64,000 bases of DNA, from assembly GCF_024436035.1 (NCBI RefSeq), contig NZ_JANFNG010000031.1:1-64000 (forward strand), read 5' to 3'. Source of the stretch: Streptomyces humicola (lineage in GTDB: Bacteria; Actinomycetota; Actinomycetes; Streptomycetales; Streptomycetaceae). Below the pieces are notes generated by a model. The model had not been told where the DNA came from and searched no databases. It worked only from the letters and a program-made list of their open reading frames with translations. Both the position numbers and the translations under genes were made by a program. Every line of letters starts with the position of its first letter. Position 1 is the stretch's first letter. Of the stretch, positions 62,315 through 64,000 are shown in pieces.

Positions 62315-62974
62315 CTATTTCTCCTGCTTCTCGTCGGCACCGGGCTCGGCGCCGCTCTCGTAGTCCTTCTCGCCGGCCTTGAGGCTGTCGGCGAGTCCCT
62401 GCAGTGCCGCCCAACGGATGTCGGGAGCATCGTGACGGTGGTCCGGATCGTCCGCGAGCCGCGCCCCGCATTCGGAGCACAGGCCCGGGCAGTCCTCCCG
62501 GCACACCGGCTGAAGCGGCAGTTCCAGCACTACCGCGTCCCGCAGCACGATCTCGAGGTCGAACATGTCGTCCTCGAGGACGAGCTCCGCCTCCTCATCG
62601 TCGGCCGTGTCGTCGGCGGGCTCGCCGCCGTACCGCTCACCGGCGTCGGGGTAGGAGAACAACTCCTGGAAGTCCGTGTCGAGCTCGCGCTCGATCGGCT
62701 CCAGACACCTTACGCACTCGCCCGCGACCGATGCGTGGGCGGTACCCGTGACGAGTACCCCCTCCATCACCGACTCCAGTCGCAGGTCGAGCTCGATCGG
62801 TGACCCCTGCGGGACCCCGATCACATCGGCGACGCCGAAGTCCTCCGGCGCGGACACCGTGCGGGAGATCTTCTTCATCGCGCCAGGACGACGGCCGAGC
62901 TCGCGTGTGTCGAACACGAGTGGGTCGCGGTGGTCGAGGCGGGCGTTGATGACTTCCTGCTTTCGTCGGTGCAT
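62315..62974 (-). CDS. YceD family (DUF177) protein
   Basis: A 219-aa protein. The DUF177 core has [40 protein letters not shown] and the cysteine pair region [16 protein letters not shown]. The tail is acidic. In E. coli and plants the homologue helps 23S rRNA accumulation. The gene is always near rpmF, as here. ATG at 62974 has no ribosome site upstream. Confidence 0.92.
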   Translation of the reverse strand: MHRRKQEVINARLDHRDPLVFDTRELGRRPGAMKKISRTVSAPEDFGVADVIGVPQGSPIELDLRLESVMEGVLVTGTAHASVAGECVRCLEPIERELDTDFQELFSYPDAGERYGGEPADDTADDEEAELVLEDDMFDLEIVLRDAVVLELPLQPVCREDCPGLCSECGARLADDPDHRHDAPDIRWAALQGLADSLKAGEKDYESGAEPGADEKQEK

Positions 62975-63089
62975 GTGCCGTAACGGTACGGCGGGCCGCC
63001 CCGGATGTGGGCAGCCGGAAAGGGCGCACTACGGGGCCGGAGTGGACAGGATACTGGACGCGCCGCTCAGGCCCAACTCAGCGGGCCCG

Positions 63090-64000
63090 TCAGCGACCCT
63101 GGTCGAGCTCGCGCAGGTGGTTGAGGTCGATCAGACTGGTGTCGAAGAAGCTCGTCTCGTCCAGGCCCTGCTGCGGCTGGTGCTGCTGCGGGATCTGGCC
63201 GAGCCCCTCGGCGTGCGGCAGGCCCTCGTACCCCTGGTGCCAGCCGTAGCCGGAGGAGTCTGCGTAGCCGCCCTGCTGCGGGATCTGTCCCTGGGCGTAC
63301 TCGGGGTAGCCCTCCTGGTACACCCCGTCCTGGTAGCCGCCTCCATAGCCGCCGCCGTTCTGGTAGGCGTAGGCCGACGACTGGTCGTATCCGCCCTGCT
63401 CGTAGCCGGCGTGCTGGTATCCCGTCGCTGCGGCCATCGCCGCCGGGTCGTACACGGGCTGCTGTGTGTAGTCGCCGTAGTCACCCTCGCCGTACGCGAG
63501 GGCCGCGGCGGGCTCGTCCTGCGCGCCGGTTCCGGCACCGGTTCCGGCACCGGCGCCGGCGCCGGCCAGCTCCGCAAGGTACTCGGCGTCGGTCTGCCGG
63601 CTCTGCTGGTCTCCTGCCGCCGCGCCGTCCTGGGCGGCCAGGTGCTCGCCCAGCTCGTCGATCGGCCGGTGGCCGGTGAGCTTCTGCCGACCGCGGCCGA
63701 CGGCCTCCAGGGTCTTGGCCAGCACCGCCTCGAAGGCGCCGAGCTTGGTGTCGACGTACGCGTCCGCCCTGCGGCGCAGCTCCGCCGGGTCGCTGCTGCG
63801 CTCGGGCGCCTCGTCGTCCACCTCGCCGTAGCCGTCGCCGTACCCGTCGGCGTCGGAGTCGCGGCCGAGCAGCTTGGCTCGGCCGCGGTCGACCGAGCCG
63901 AGGGTCTTGGTGAGTACGACCTCGAAGTTGGCGAGCTTGCTGTCGACGTACTCGTCGGCCTCGGCGCGGATCTCCTCCGCCTCCCGGCGCGCCTCGGCGA
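63090..64000 (-). CDS. DivIVA/ATP-synthase-b-like cell-division protein, N-terminus outside window
   Basis: The 3' 303 codons of a gene on the minus strand; its start lies beyond 64000. The visible N-terminal part is a long helical region with two copies of one unit, DEYVDSKLANFEVVLTKTLG (near 63970-63900) and DAYVDTKLGAFEAVLAKTLE (near 63760-63700), each followed by RGR-KL. The C-terminal 150 residues are low complexity, rich in Gly, Tyr and Gln (YGGGYQDGVYQEGYPEYA). Such proteins are listed as 'cell division initiation protein' or 'ATP synthase F0 subunit B' in Streptomyces. It probably acts in polar growth scaffolds. Confidence 0.8.
   Translation of the reverse strand, partial: AEARREAEEIRAEADEYVDSKLANFEVVLTKTLGSVDRGRAKLLGRDSDADGYGDGYGEVDDEAPERSSDPAELRRRADAYVDTKLGAFEAVLAKTLEAVGRGRQKLTGHRPIDELGEHLAAQDGAAAGDQQSRQTDAEYLAELAGAGAGAGTGAGTGAQDEPAAALAYGEGDYGDYTQQPVYDPAAMAAATGYQHAGYEQGGYDQSSAYAYQNGGGYGGGYQDGVYQEGYPEYAQGQIPQQGGYADSSGYGWHQGYEGLPHAEGLGQIPQQHQPQQGLDETSFFDTSLIDLNHLRELDQGR

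Overview
This window is a GC-rich actinobacterial chromosome segment. Gene content and order point to Streptomyces. whiG, nsdA, four adjacent type I signal peptidases, rnc, smc, ftsY, amtB-glnK-glnD, ffh, rpsP-khpA-rimM-trmD-rplS, dprA-comM-yraN, rpsB-tsf, pyrH-frr, cdsA and rlmN lie together in the same order as the SCO5570-SCO5660 interval of S. coelicolor. That comparison is from memory, not from a search. Most of it is conserved core chromosome, so ordinary annotation dominates.

Layout, left to right. 1-5923: the tail of a secreted protein, a membrane protein, an adenosine-deaminase-family enzyme (probably 6-aminodeoxyfutalosine deaminase of the menaquinone pathway), and a putrescine/amine catabolic set (aldehyde dehydrogenase, Lrp/AsnC regulator, class III aminotransferase). 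6010-8077: a degenerate ABC ATPase with a membrane partner, then a compact non-coding element with terminal inverted repeats. 8117-11002: a thiamine-precursor ECF transporter (YkoE, fused ATPase, T subunit) behind a TPP riboswitch. 11061-16797: rlmN, cdsA, frr, pyrH, tsf, rpsB. 17166-23166: an M23 peptidase-like gene, a TetR regulator, whiG, dprA, a comM-type ATPase, yraN and a DUF2469 gene. 23306-29621: four signal peptidases, then rplS, trmD, rimM, khpA and rpsP. 29875-35728: a SprT-like metalloprotein, proS, a methyltransferase, a small FtsH-tail-like protein, a GNAT and ffh. 35940-41250: a GntR regulator, a three-gene 2-oxoacid dehydrogenase operon and a secreted transglycosylase with a long structured leader. 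41474-48699: glnD, glnK, amtB, nsdA and a frameshifted primase/polymerase-like gene. 48783-59749: ftsY, an NCS1 permease, a NatAB-type ABC exporter, the glucose permease glcP, smc and a small coiled-coil protein. 60102-64000: acyP, mutM, rnc, rpmF, a YceD (DUF177) gene and the C-terminal part of a DivIVA/ATP-synthase-b-like cell-division protein.

Several sets work together. ffh and ftsY are the two halves of SRP targeting, and the four Sip peptidases process what is exported. amtB-glnK-glnD form the nitrogen-sensing module behind a GlnR box pair. rpsB, tsf, frr, rpsP, rplS and rpmF serve translation. whiG and nsdA govern development, and rnc is the absB global regulator of antibiotic production in S. 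coelicolor.

I found no CRISPR array, prophage, complete insertion sequence, rRNA or tRNA. No clear undescribed defence or biosynthetic system is visible. The best leads are the inverted-repeat element at 7843-8077, the structured leader before the transglycosylase, the inverted repeat before whiG, the DnaA-box pair at 17089-17115, the operator-like palindromes before pdhA and natA, and three genes whose frames look disrupted (M23 peptidase, sipX, primase-like gene).
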